From NCBI RefSeq assembly GCF_016722785.1, contig NZ_JAEQNE010000001.1, positions 1-64,000 on the forward strand: a stretch of 64,000 bases of DNA, given 5' to 3'. Position numbers and translations under genes: made by a program. Below the pieces are notes generated by a model. It was not told the origin of the DNA, searched no databases, and saw nothing but the letters and a program-made list of their open reading frames with translations. This document shows positions 31,089 through 40,020 of this stretch, one piece after another. This DNA comes from Ramlibacter monticola (lineage in GTDB: Bacteria; Pseudomonadota; Gammaproteobacteria; Burkholderiales; Burkholderiaceae_C). Positions within the stretch are counted from its first letter, which is position 1. Each line of letters starts with the position of its first letter.

Positions 31089-32489
31089 ATGACCCACACC
31101 CTGCGACCGGACCCCACCTTCTACCCCTCGCCGCGGCTGGCGATGGAGGCGGAGCCCGAACACCTCTGCTACACGGCGCTGCTCTCGCCCGACCGCTCGC
31201 GCCCCGATGCGCTGGCGGTGGTCGATCTCGATCCGGCGTCGCCGAAGTACGGCTCGGTGCTGCACCGCGTCGACCTGCCGCACAAGGGCGACGAGCTGCA
31301 CCACTTCGGCTGGAACGCCTGCAGTTCGGCGCTCTCGCCCCTGAGCGGGCACGCGTTCCTGCAGCGGCGCTACCTGATCGTGCCGGGCATGCGCTCGTCG
31401 CGCATGTACGTGTTCGACACGCAGCCGGACCCCACCCAGCCGAGGCTGGTCAAGACCATCGAGCCCGACGAGATCCTGCGCAAGACCGGCTACTCTCGGC
31501 CCCACACCGTGCACTGCGGGCCGGAAGGCATCTACGTGAGCACCCTCGGGGGCAGGGGCGCGGACGGCACCCAGGGCCCGCCCGGCATCTTCCTGATGGA
31601 TTGCCAGACCTTCGAGGTGCTGGGGCGCTGGGAGATCGACCGCGGCCCGCAGGAGCGCCACTACGATTTCTGGTGGAACCTGCCGCGCGACTACATGGTG
31701 TCCAGCGAATGGGCGCTGCCGCCGCAGTTCGAGAACGGCATCGTCCCCGAGGACCTGCTGGCCAACCGCTACGGCCACGCCCTGCACTTCTGGAACCTGC
31801 GCGAGCGCCGCCACGTGCAGTCCATCGACCTCGGGGCCAACCACCAGATGTCCCTGGAGATCCGGCCGGCCCACGACCCCTCGCGCGAATACGGCTTCGT
31901 CGGCGTGGTGGTGGACACCACCAACCTGGAGGCCTCGGTGTGGACCTGGTACCGGGAGAACGGCAAGTTCCACGCCCGCAAGACGGCGACCATCCCGCCC
32001 GAGCCCGCGCCGGCCGACCAGCTGCCGCCGCTGCTGAAGGGATTCGGGGCCGTGCCGCCGCTGGTGAGCGACATCGACCTGTCGCTGGACGACAAGCACC
32101 TCTACGTCGCGTGCTGGGGCACCGGCGAGCTGCGGCAGTACGACGTGAGCGATCCGATGAAGCCGGAGCTGGCCGGCAGCGTGCGCATCGGCGGCATCGC
32201 GCGGCACGAGCCGCACCCGACCGGCCGCGCGTTCGGCGGCGGCCCGCAGATGATCGAGATCAGCCGCGACGGCAAGCGCGTCTACTTCACCAACTCCCTC
32301 TACAGCACCTGGGACGCGCAGTTCTACCCGGACGGCATCGCGGGCGTCCAGGCCATGTGCAAGGTCAACGGCAGCATGGACCTCGATCGCGAGTTCTTCG
32401 TGGAGTTCGGCGCGGACTACGGCGCGCACCAGGTGCGGCTGCAGGGCGGCGACTGCTCCACGGACTCGTACTGCTACTCCTCGGCTTGA
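31089..32489 (+). CDS. selenium-binding protein / methanethiol oxidase family
   Basis: A 466-residue SBP56 (SELENBP1) homologue, a seven-bladed propeller protein. Recognisable blocks are the start RPDPTFYPSPRLAM, ELHHFGWNACSSAL, SRPHTVHCGPEGIYVSTLGG, RDYMVSSEWALP, FVGVVVDTTNLEASV and the terminal QVRLQGGDCSTD. Bacterial members (MtoX) oxidise methanethiol to formaldehyde, H2S and H2O2 using copper, but those usually carry a signal peptide; none is seen here, so this one is probably cytoplasmic like the animal protein. The ATG at 31089 follows GAGGAG. It is divergent from rcoM with 217 bases between starts and may be co-regulated by CO or by the same factor, which is untested. Confidence 0.88.
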   Translation: MTHTLRPDPTFYPSPRLAMEAEPEHLCYTALLSPDRSRPDALAVVDLDPASPKYGSVLHRVDLPHKGDELHHFGWNACSSALSPLSGHAFLQRRYLIVPGMRSSRMYVFDTQPDPTQPRLVKTIEPDEILRKTGYSRPHTVHCGPEGIYVSTLGGRGADGTQGPPGIFLMDCQTFEVLGRWEIDRGPQERHYDFWWNLPRDYMVSSEWALPPQFENGIVPEDLLANRYGHALHFWNLRERRHVQSIDLGANHQMSLEIRPAHDPSREYGFVGVVVDTTNLEASVWTWYRENGKFHARKTATIPPEPAPADQLPPLLKGFGAVPPLVSDIDLSLDDKHLYVACWGTGELRQYDVSDPMKPELAGSVRIGGIARHEPHPTGRAFGGGPQMIEISRDGKRVYFTNSLYSTWDAQFYPDGIAGVQAMCKVNGSMDLDREFFVEFGADYGAHQVRLQGGDCSTDSYCYSSA

Positions 32490-33154
32490 GCGCGACCGCG
32501 GCGCTCTGGACGACCGTGATCGTCCTGGGCGTCTACCACGGCCTCAACCCGGCCATGGGCTGGCCGCTCGCGGTGGCCAACGGCCTCACCGCCCGGCGCA
32601 CCGGGGCCGTCCTCGTGACGGCCCTGCCCCTGGGCGGCGGCCACTTCGCGGCCATGGCGGTGGTGCTGGTGCCGCTGGCGACGCTGACCTGGTTCGTGGA
32701 GTGGAGCCGCGCGATCCGGCTCGGTGCCGGCGCCCTGGTGCTGCTGTTCGGGCTGTGGAAGACGGTCGACACGCGGCATCCGCGCGCCCTCGCCCGCATC
32801 CCGCCCTCGCGGCTGGCGTGGTGGTCGTTCCTGATGGCGACGGCGCACGGGGCCGGGTTGATGCTGGTGCCTTTCATGCTGCGCTTGTGCGAGGCGCCTG
32901 CAGCGGACGCGGGCGGCATCGAGCGCGCGCATGCGCGGGTGATGGAGACGCTGGCACGCTCCGACCTGGCGACGGCACTGGCGGTGGCCGGCGTGCACAC
33001 GCTGGCCATGATGCTGGCCGGGCTCGCCATGGCGGTCGCGGTCTACCGCTGGCTGGGACTGCAGTTCCTGCGCCGGGCCTGGTTCAACCTGGATCGGGTG
33101 TGGGGCGCGAGCCTCGCGCTCGCCGGCGCGGCGGGAATCTGGATGGCGTACTGA
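32486..33154 (+). CDS. polytopic membrane protein downstream of the SELENBP-family gene
   Basis: A 222-residue protein with about six hydrophobic segments. The motif YHGLNPAMGWPLAVANGL near residue 15 carries a His within the first helix; further histidines sit in GGGHFAAM, TAHGAGLMLVPFML and AGVHTLAMMLAG, giving a row of membrane histidines that could bind a metal or haem. I do not recognise the family with certainty; it recalls small metal-transport proteins. The start is uncertain: a TTG at 32486 overlaps the preceding TGA, which implies coupling to the upstream gene. Confidence 0.75.
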   Translation: MSATAALWTTVIVLGVYHGLNPAMGWPLAVANGLTARRTGAVLVTALPLGGGHFAAMAVVLVPLATLTWFVEWSRAIRLGAGALVLLFGLWKTVDTRHPRALARIPPSRLAWWSFLMATAHGAGLMLVPFMLRLCEAPAADAGGIERAHARVMETLARSDLATALAVAGVHTLAMMLAGLAMAVAVYRWLGLQFLRRAWFNLDRVWGASLALAGAAGIWMAY

Positions 33155-33314
33155 GGTCGCCGAAGGGCTGCAGCTCCCAGACCCGGAGGCCTCGCACCAG
33201 TATCCCCATGCGATCGAGCACAACAACGCGCTCTACATTGCCTACTCGCGTTTCAAGTATTCGATCGAAGTGCTGCGGGTTCCACTGGTGGGTGACCTGG
33301 CGGCCTGCCGGTGA
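33153..33314 (+). pseudogene. remnant of a sialidase/BNR-repeat protein C-terminus
   Basis: The frame reads a 53-residue fragment containing SHQYPHAIEHNNALYIAYS and KYSIEVLRVPL, which match the C-terminal end of BNR-repeat exo-sialidase-like proteins (YPHAIEH...LYIAYSRxK). There is no start codon or upstream domain, and it begins at the stop codon of the preceding gene. It is therefore the tail of a deleted gene, marking a breakpoint between the SELENBP gene pair and the yej operon. Confidence 0.6.
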
Positions 33315-33420
33315 AGTGGGCTGCCCGCGAGATTCATGCGGTCGCGCCGCGAGCAACGACGCTCCATGGCGGTGCGCTGAAGCCGGCGGACCTCGGGAGG
33401 GGCGTGTTGACGCGTGAGGG

Positions 33421-35043
33421 TCAGCTCGCCGCCGCGACCAGGGTCTGCGTGTAGGGGTCCCGCGGGTTCCGCAGCACCTGGGCCACGGTGCCCGACTCCA
33501 CCACCTGCCCGTCCTTCATCACCAGCACCTCGTGGGCCATCGCCCAGATCACGTCGACGTCGTGCGTGATCAGCAGGTAGGACAGGCCACGCTCGCGCTG
33601 CAGCCGCTGCAGCAGCTTCAGCACCTGCTTCTGGATCGTGACGTCCAGCGCGCTGGTGGGTTCGTCCAGCACCAGCACCTGCGGCTGCACGATCAGCGCC
33701 CGCGCGATCGCCAGGCGCTGGCGCTGGCCGCCGGAGAACTCGTGCGGATAGCGCCCCAGCAGCCCCGGGAACTGCGCCTCCGTGAGGCCCACCTCCTGCA
33801 GCACCTGCACCACCCGTTCGCGCCGCTGCTCGAGGGTGAGCGCCGCCTCGTGCACCAGCAGGCCCTCGCCGACGATCTCTTCCACCGTCATGCGGGGCGA
33901 CAGGGAGGAGAACGGGTCCTGGAACACGACCTGCACCAGCCGGCGGATGTCGCGGTTCTTCGCGCTGTCCGGCCCCCAGCGGGTGCCCACCACCTCCAGC
34001 TCGCCCTTGTGCGGGATCAGGCCCAGCGCCGCCAGCGCCATGGTGGACTTGCCGGAGCCGGACTCGCCGACGATGCCCAGCGTGCCACCCGGCGGCACCT
34101 GGAAACCGGCGCCCTGCACCGCCACGAACTCGCCCTTGCGGAACCAGCCGCGGAAGCCCGGGATGGGCACCGGGTAGCTCACGCGCAGCTGCTGCGCCTG
34201 CATCACCGGCGGCTCGCCGCCGCGCGGGTCCTGCACGTCGCGGTCGGGGCGGCTGTTCATCAGCTTCACGGTGTAGGGATGCTGCGGCTGCTCGAACACG
34301 TGGGCGACCGGGCCCTGTTCCACCAGGCTGCCGTTCTCCATCACCGCCACCCGGTCGGCGAAGCGCCGCACCAGGTTCAGGTCGTGCGTGATCAGCAGCA
34401 CGGCCATGCCGATCTGGCGCTGCAGGTCGGCCAGCAGTTCCAGGATCTGCTGCCGCAGGGTCACGTCCAGCGCGGTCGTCGGTTCGTCGGCCAGCAGCAG
34501 CCGCGGCCGGCAGGCGAGCGCCATGGCGATCATGGCGCGCTGCCGCTGGCCGCCCGAGAGCTGGTGCGGATAGGTGCCGGCGCGCCGCTGCGGCTCGGGG
34601 ATGCCGGTGGCGGCCAGGGCCTCCACGGCGGCGTCCCAGGCCTGCTTCGGCGACAGGCCCTGCTTGACCTGCAGCACCTCCGCGATCTGGTCGCCCACCG
34701 TGTAGACCGGATTCAGGGCCGTCATCGGCTCCTGGAAGATCATGGCGATGTCGCGGCCGCGGATGCCCAGCAGCTCGCGCTCCGAGGCCTCCAGCAGTTC
34801 GGTGGGGGGCGCCCCGGGTTCGCGCGGGGCCAGCCGCGCCGAGCCGGTGATGCGGGCGTTGTGCACCAGCCGCACCAGGCTCAGGGCCGTGACCGTCTTG
34901 CCCGAGCCCGACTCGCCCACCAGCGCCAGCTTCTCGCCCGGCGCGATGGCGAAGTCGACCCCGTGGACCACCTCCTTGCCGCCGAAGGACACCCGCAGGT
35001 CCTTCACTTCCAGCAGCGGCGGCAGCGGCATGTTCTGCTTCAT
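33421..35043 (-). CDS. yejF: peptide ABC transporter, fused double ATPase
   Basis: A 540-residue protein with two ABC ATPase domains in tandem (about 8-270 and 285-535). Each has Walker A (GESGSGKTVT, GESGSGKSTM), signature (LSGGQRQRAMIA, FSGGQRQRLAIA) and Walker B (LLADEPTTALD, LVLDEPTSALD). The fused form is usual for YejF. It powers import by YejA/B/E and lies last in the operon, 3 bases after yejE. Confidence 0.94.
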   Translation of the reverse strand: MKQNMPLPPLLEVKDLRVSFGGKEVVHGVDFAIAPGEKLALVGESGSGKTVTALSLVRLVHNARITGSARLAPREPGAPPTELLEASERELLGIRGRDIAMIFQEPMTALNPVYTVGDQIAEVLQVKQGLSPKQAWDAAVEALAATGIPEPQRRAGTYPHQLSGGQRQRAMIAMALACRPRLLLADEPTTALDVTLRQQILELLADLQRQIGMAVLLITHDLNLVRRFADRVAVMENGSLVEQGPVAHVFEQPQHPYTVKLMNSRPDRDVQDPRGGEPPVMQAQQLRVSYPVPIPGFRGWFRKGEFVAVQGAGFQVPPGGTLGIVGESGSGKSTMALAALGLIPHKGELEVVGTRWGPDSAKNRDIRRLVQVVFQDPFSSLSPRMTVEEIVGEGLLVHEAALTLEQRRERVVQVLQEVGLTEAQFPGLLGRYPHEFSGGQRQRLAIARALIVQPQVLVLDEPTSALDVTIQKQVLKLLQRLQRERGLSYLLITHDVDVIWAMAHEVLVMKDGQVVESGTVAQVLRNPRDPYTQTLVAAAS

Positions 35044-35046
35044 TCT

Positions 35047-36147
35047 TCAGACATCCGCTTTTCTCGGATCGAGCGCATCGCGCAAGGCATCCCCCATGAA
35101 CGTCAGCAGAAGCAGCGTGATCACCAGCACGCCGAAGGTCGACAGCGAGATCCACCAGGCGTCGATGTTGTTCTTGCCCTGGCTCAGGAGTTCGCCCAGC
35201 GAGGGCGTGCCCGGCGGCACCCCCAGGCCCAGGAAGTCCAGCGAAGTCAGGGCGAGGATGGCGGCGCTCATGCGGAAGGGCAGGAAGGTGATCACCGGGG
35301 TCATGCTGTTCGGCAGGATGTGCTTCCACATGATCCGGCCGTTCCCCACGCCCAGCGCCCTGGCGGCGCGCACGTAGTCCATCTGCCGGTTGCGCAGGAA
35401 CTCGGCCCGCACGTACTGCGACAGCCCCGTCCACCCGAACAGCGCCAGCAGGATCAGCAGCAGCGAGACGCTGGGGGAGAAGATCGCGCTGAAGATGATC
35501 AGCAGGTACAGCTCCGGCATCGAGTCCCAGATCTCGATGAAGCGCTGGAACGCGAGGTCCGTGCGGCCGGCGAAGAAGCCCTGGATCGCCCCGCTGATCA
35601 CGCCGATGACGACGCCGATCACGGTCAGCGCCAGGCCGAACAGCACGCTGAGGCGGAAGCCGTAAATGAGCTGGGCCAGCATGTCGCGGCCGCGGTCGTC
35701 GGTGCCCAGGAGGTTGTCGCGCGTGGGCCGCGAGGGGTTCGGCTCCTTGGCGAAGTAATTCAGCGTCTTCGGCCCGTAGGGGTTGGGCGCGTAGATCGCC
35801 AGGTTGCTGCCCTTGGCCAACTGCTCCCGGATGAAGGGGTCCAGGTAGTCGGTCTCGGTCTGGAAGTCGCCGCCGAAGGTGGTCTCCGCGTAGGAGTTGA
35901 CCATCGGGAAGTAGTACCGGCCCTCGTACCGCACCAGGATCGGCCGGTCGTTGGAGATCACCTCCGCGAACAGGCTCAGGATCACCAGCGTGAGGAACAC
36001 CAGCAGGCTCCAGAAGCCCAGCCGGTTCTTGCGGAAGCGGCGCCACGCGCGCCGGGCGGGCGACACGTGCACCCACACGGCCGGCGGCGTGAGGTTGGCG
36101 GAACCGGCGCCGCCGGTCTGGCCGGCGGCACTGGGGTCGGCAAGCAT
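35047..36147 (-). CDS. yejE: peptide ABC transporter permease YejE
   Basis: A 366-residue inner-membrane permease with six or so helices and the EAA-type loop (YVRAARALGVGNGRIMWKHI). The N-terminal helix LGFWSLLVFLTLVILSLFAEVI and the long periplasmic segment with LLGTDDRGRDML are typical of DppC/OppC/YejE. I chose the ATG at 36147, 7 bases after the yejB stop codon; an in-frame ATG at 36189 would overlap yejB by 35 bases. Confidence 0.93.
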   Translation of the reverse strand: MLADPSAAGQTGGAGSANLTPPAVWVHVSPARRAWRRFRKNRLGFWSLLVFLTLVILSLFAEVISNDRPILVRYEGRYYFPMVNSYAETTFGGDFQTETDYLDPFIREQLAKGSNLAIYAPNPYGPKTLNYFAKEPNPSRPTRDNLLGTDDRGRDMLAQLIYGFRLSVLFGLALTVIGVVIGVISGAIQGFFAGRTDLAFQRFIEIWDSMPELYLLIIFSAIFSPSVSLLLILLALFGWTGLSQYVRAEFLRNRQMDYVRAARALGVGNGRIMWKHILPNSMTPVITFLPFRMSAAILALTSLDFLGLGVPPGTPSLGELLSQGKNNIDAWWISLSTFGVLVITLLLLTFMGDALRDALDPRKADV

Positions 36148-36154
36148 CTGCGGG

Positions 36155-37186
36155 CTACTCGAACTTGACACGCGGGTCCACCCAGACATACATGAGGTCG
36201 CTGACCAGCTTGGTGAGCAGGCCCAGCACCGTGAACAGGTACAGCGTGCCGAGCACCACGGGATAGTCGCGCCGGATCACGCTCTCGTAACTGAGGAGCC
36301 CGAGGCCGTCGAGGGAGAACAGCGTCTCGATCAGCAGCGAGCCGGTGAAGAAAGCGCCGAGGAAGGCGGCGGGGAAGCCCGCGATGATCGGCATGAGTGC
36401 GTTGCGGAACACGTGCTTCCACAGCACGCGGCGCTCGTCCAGGCCCTTGGCCCGGGCCGTCAGCACGTATTGCTTGCGGATTTCCTCGAGGAAGGAGTTC
36501 TTGGTCAGCATGCTCGTGACGGCGAAGCTGCCCACCACCATGGCGGTCACCGGCAGCGTGATGTGCCACAGGTAGTCGACGATCCGGGCGCCCCAGCCCA
36601 GCTCCTGCCAGTTGCCGGAAGTCAGGCCCCGCAGCGGGAACCATCCCAACTGGCCGCCGAAGATCACCAGCAGCGCCACGCCCAGCACGAAGCCCGGGAT
36701 CGCATAGCCGATCAGCACGATCAGCGTGGTCACCAGGTCGAAGCGCGAGCCGGCCCGCACCGCCTTGGCCACCCCCAGCGGAACCGCGATCAGGTAGCTG
36801 ATGAAGAAGGTCCACAGCCCCAGGCTGATGGACACCGGCAGCTTTTCCACGATCAGCTGCGACACCGCCTTGTTCTGGAAGAAGCTGTTGCCCAGGTCGA
36901 AGCGGGCGTACTGCCCCAGCATCTGGAGGAAGCGCTCGTGCGGCGGCTTGTCGAAGCCGTACAGCGCCCTGATCTGCTCCAGCTTCTTCGGGTCGACGCC
37001 CTGCCCGCCACGGTAGCTGAAGGTGCCGCCCTCGGTGCCCGTGCCGCCGGCGCCCGCCCGGGCTTCGGCCAGGTACTGTTCCACCGGCCCGCCGGGCACG
37101 AACTGGGTGACGATGAAGGTGATCAGCAGGACCCCCAGCAGGGTCGGCAGCATCAGCAGCAGGCGCTTGAGGATGTACGAGGCCAT
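36155..37186 (-). CDS. yejB: peptide ABC transporter permease YejB
   Basis: A 343-residue permease of the DppB/OppB type: first helix YILKRLLLMLPTLLGVLLITF, then FVPGGPVEQYL, and the EAA loop with LTARAKGLDERRVLWKHVF. It pairs with YejE to form the channel. Lies 89 bases after yejA. Confidence 0.94.
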   Translation of the reverse strand: MASYILKRLLLMLPTLLGVLLITFIVTQFVPGGPVEQYLAEARAGAGGTGTEGGTFSYRGGQGVDPKKLEQIRALYGFDKPPHERFLQMLGQYARFDLGNSFFQNKAVSQLIVEKLPVSISLGLWTFFISYLIAVPLGVAKAVRAGSRFDLVTTLIVLIGYAIPGFVLGVALLVIFGGQLGWFPLRGLTSGNWQELGWGARIVDYLWHITLPVTAMVVGSFAVTSMLTKNSFLEEIRKQYVLTARAKGLDERRVLWKHVFRNALMPIIAGFPAAFLGAFFTGSLLIETLFSLDGLGLLSYESVIRRDYPVVLGTLYLFTVLGLLTKLVSDLMYVWVDPRVKFE

Positions 37187-37275
37187 GTCAGCGCCCGGCC
37201 GGCCGCCCGAAGGGCGCTGACGGCGCCCTCGGGGGGCAGGGAGTCAAACGAAGTGAAGGACCGTGGAGGTTCATG

Positions 37276-39096
37276 TCACATGGGCGCCTGTGGCGAAGGT
37301 TTGGCCCACCAGGTATCGATCGCCCAGCCCTCGCCCTGCGAATAGGGCGGCATGGCCGACGTGGGCTGCAGGCGCCAGGCGTTGTAGGCGATGCGGTGGG
37401 TGGGCGCGGTCCACTGCGGGATCAGGATGTGCGAATGCATGATCACGCGCTCCAGCGCGCGGCAGGCGGGCAGCAGTTCGGCCTTGCTCTTCGCACCCAC
37501 CATGCGGCTCAGGAGGTCGTCGACCGCCGGGCTCTTGATGCCCGAGTGGTTGCCGGAATCCTCGATGTCGGCCGACTTGCTGCCGAACAGGTCGAAGTAT
37601 TCCTGGCCCGGCGTGTGCGTGCCGGCGTAGGCCAGGCTGATCACCTCGAACTGCTTCTTCTGCAGGCGCTGCTGGTAGAGGGCGAAGTCCACCGGCCGGA
37701 AGTTGATCGCGATCCCGAGCTTTTCCAGGTTACGCATCCACGGGGTCACCACCCGCGCGCCGGTTTCCTGGCTGTCCAGGTATTCCAGCACCATGGGCTC
37801 CCCCTTGGCGTTGCGCAGCGCCCCGTCGCGCACTTCCCACCCGGCCTGCCGCAGCAGCTCGCGCGCCTTGCGCAGGTTGTTGCGCAGGGAGTTGCCCGGG
37901 GCGTCGGTGCGGGGCGGCTCGTAGGCCGGGCCGAACACGGCGTCCGGCACCTTGCCCCGCCAGGGCTCCAGCAAGGCGAGTTCCTCCGGCGGCGGCGTGC
38001 CCGAGGACTTGCAGTCGGTGTTCCCGAACAGGCCGGTCACCCGCTGGTAGGAGTTGTAGAACGCCGTCCGGTTCATGTATTCGAAGTCCAGCGCGAGGTC
38101 GAGGGCCTCGCGCACCCGCACGTCCTGCAGCTTGGGCACGCGCAGGTTCAGGACGTAGCTCTGGAAGCCCGCCGGCAGCTTGTGCCGGAACTCGCCCTTC
38201 ACCAGTTCGCCGGTGTTGAACTTGCGGCCGTTGACGCGCCGCGCCCAGTCCCCGGCGGAGAAGAAACGCATCATGTCGAACTCGCCGGCCTTCAGGGCCT
38301 CCAGCTTGGCCGTGTTGTCCTTGTAGATCTTGACGGTGATGCGATCGAAGTTGGCGGTGCCGCGCCGCACGTTCAGGTCGCGCGCCCAGTAGTTCGGGTC
38401 GCGCACGTAGGTGACGTCCTTGCCGAAGCTCACCGGCCCGATCCTGTAGGGGCCGCTGCCGATCGGGATGTCCATCACGACGTCCTCGAACTTCTTGGCC
38501 TTGCCGTTCTCCATGCCCCACTTGCGGCTGAAGATCGGCATGCCGCCCACCGTGAGCGGCAGTTCGCGGTTCGGCTTCTTGAAGCGGAAGCGCACCGTGC
38601 GGTCGTCCAGCACGTCGAGGCCGTCCAGGTCCTCCAGCATGGTCTTGTAGGCCGGCGAGGTGTAGGGCCCCAGCAGGGTGTCGAAGGTGTGTTTCACGTC
38701 CGCGGCCAGCACGGGGTCGCCGTTGTGGAAGCGGGCCTGGGAGCGCAGGCGGAAGGTGGCGGCCAGGCCGTCCGGCGTGACGGCGACGTCCTCGGCCAGC
38801 AGGCCGTAGCCGGAGCCGACCTCGTCCTGCGCGCCTGACAGGAGGCTGTCGAACAGGAGCGCCGAGAGGTAGGCCGGCGGCGAGCCCTTGATCGTGAACG
38901 GGTTGTACTTGTCGAAGGTCGACAGGCGCAGGTTGCTCACCAGCCTCAGTTCCCCACCCTTGGGCGCCTGGGGGTTGACGTAGGCGAAGTTCGGAAAACC
39001 GGGCGGATACTTGAGATCCCCCCATAGCGCATAGCCATGGGCGGCCCAGGCGGCCGGGCTGATCGCCAGGGCCAGCAGTATCGGCAATCCTCGCAT
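37276..39096 (-). CDS. yejA: periplasmic peptide-binding protein YejA
   Basis: A 606-residue extracellular solute-binding protein family 5 member. A signal peptide (MRGLPILLALAISPAAWAA) is followed by the usual GYALWGDLKYPPGFPNFAYVNPQAPKGG region (short part only). YejA-type receptors take up oligopeptides and, in enterobacteria, microcin C. The ATG at 39096 is fixed by the signal peptide; the open frame continues further up, antisense to fabI. It is divergent from fabI with only 37 bases between start codons. Confidence 0.94.
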   Translation of the reverse strand: MRGLPILLALAISPAAWAAHGYALWGDLKYPPGFPNFAYVNPQAPKGGELRLVSNLRLSTFDKYNPFTIKGSPPAYLSALLFDSLLSGAQDEVGSGYGLLAEDVAVTPDGLAATFRLRSQARFHNGDPVLAADVKHTFDTLLGPYTSPAYKTMLEDLDGLDVLDDRTVRFRFKKPNRELPLTVGGMPIFSRKWGMENGKAKKFEDVVMDIPIGSGPYRIGPVSFGKDVTYVRDPNYWARDLNVRRGTANFDRITVKIYKDNTAKLEALKAGEFDMMRFFSAGDWARRVNGRKFNTGELVKGEFRHKLPAGFQSYVLNLRVPKLQDVRVREALDLALDFEYMNRTAFYNSYQRVTGLFGNTDCKSSGTPPPEELALLEPWRGKVPDAVFGPAYEPPRTDAPGNSLRNNLRKARELLRQAGWEVRDGALRNAKGEPMVLEYLDSQETGARVVTPWMRNLEKLGIAINFRPVDFALYQQRLQKKQFEVISLAYAGTHTPGQEYFDLFGSKSADIEDSGNHSGIKSPAVDDLLSRMVGAKSKAELLPACRALERVIMHSHILIPQWTAPTHRIAYNAWRLQPTSAMPPYSQGEGWAIDTWWAKPSPQAPM

Positions 39097-39133
39097 GCGA
39101 CAATTCTGCCGAGAATTTTCAAACGAGAGACCC

Positions 39134-39922
39134 ATGGGCTTCCTCACAGGCAAGAAATTGTTGATCACCGGCGTGCTGTCGAACCGTTCGATCGCCTATG
39201 GCGTCGCCCGGGCCTGCCGCGACCAGGGCGCGGAGCTGGCCTTCAGCTACGTCGGCGAGCGGTTCAAGGACCGAATCACCGAATTCGCGGCCGAGTTCGA
39301 CTCCGAACTGATCTTCGACTGCGACGTCGGCGACGACGCCCAGATCGAGAACCTGTTCAAGGACCTCGCGGCGGTCTGGCCGAAGTTCGACGGCTTCGTG
39401 CACAGCATCGGCTTCGCCCCGCGCGAATCCATCGCCGGCGACTTCCTCGACGGCCTGTCGCGGGAAGCCTTCCGCGTCGCCCAGGACATCAGCGCCTACA
39501 GCTTCCCCGCCATGGCCAAGGCCGCGCTGCCCTACCTGAACGACAAGGCGGCCCTGCTGACGCTGTCGTACCTGGGCGCGGTCAAGATCGTGCCGCACTA
39601 CAACACCATGGGCCTGGCCAAGGCCTCCCTGGAGGCGTCGGTGCGCTACCTGGCCGGCTCGCTGGGTCCCCGGGGCATCCGTGTCAACGGCGTCAGCGCC
39701 GGCCCGATCAAGACGCTGGCGGCCAGCGGCATCAAGGATTTCGGCAAGCTGCTCAGCATCGTTGCCGGAGCCGCGCCCCTGCGCCGCAACGTCACGATCG
39801 AGGACGTGGGCAACGTGGTCGCGTTCCTGATGAGCGACCTGGCGAGCGGCGTCACCGCCGAGATCACCTACGTGGACGGCGGCTTCTCGCAGGTGGCGAT
39901 CGGGGTCGAAGACCAGCCCTGA
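39134..39922 (+). CDS. fabI: enoyl-[acyl-carrier-protein] reductase (NADH)
   Basis: Last step of each fatty acid elongation cycle and the target of triclosan. The 262-residue SDR-type enzyme has the FabI start GFLTGKKLLITGVLSNRSIAYG, the catalytic Tyr/Tyr/Lys set in SYLGAVKIVPHYNTMGLAKA, and the C-terminal TYVDGGF. The intergenic space to yejA is so short that the promoters must overlap the neighbouring coding region. A hairpin follows at 39993-40011. Confidence 0.96.
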   Translation: MGFLTGKKLLITGVLSNRSIAYGVARACRDQGAELAFSYVGERFKDRITEFAAEFDSELIFDCDVGDDAQIENLFKDLAAVWPKFDGFVHSIGFAPRESIAGDFLDGLSREAFRVAQDISAYSFPAMAKAALPYLNDKAALLTLSYLGAVKIVPHYNTMGLAKASLEASVRYLAGSLGPRGIRVNGVSAGPIKTLAASGIKDFGKLLSIVAGAAPLRRNVTIEDVGNVVAFLMSDLASGVTAEITYVDGGFSQVAIGVEDQP

Positions 39923-39992
39923 GGCGCGGCATCCCCGCGCCGGGGTCGGGTTCGCCCCTCCGGGAATCGTGCGGGCCCCCCACCCCAGCCCT

Positions 39993-40011
39993 CCTCCCCC
40001 TCAGGGGGAGG
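39993..40011. terminator. G/C hairpin between convergent fabI and decarboxylase genes
   Basis: CTCCCCC-TCA-GGGGGAG with one extra C-G pair (39993-40011) lies between the stop codons of fabI and the decarboxylase gene. No T-run is present; CCTCCCCCTCAGGGGGAGG units are a common intergenic repeat in this group. It may end transcription from both sides. Confidence 0.5.
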
Positions 40012-40020
40012 GAGTGAGGG

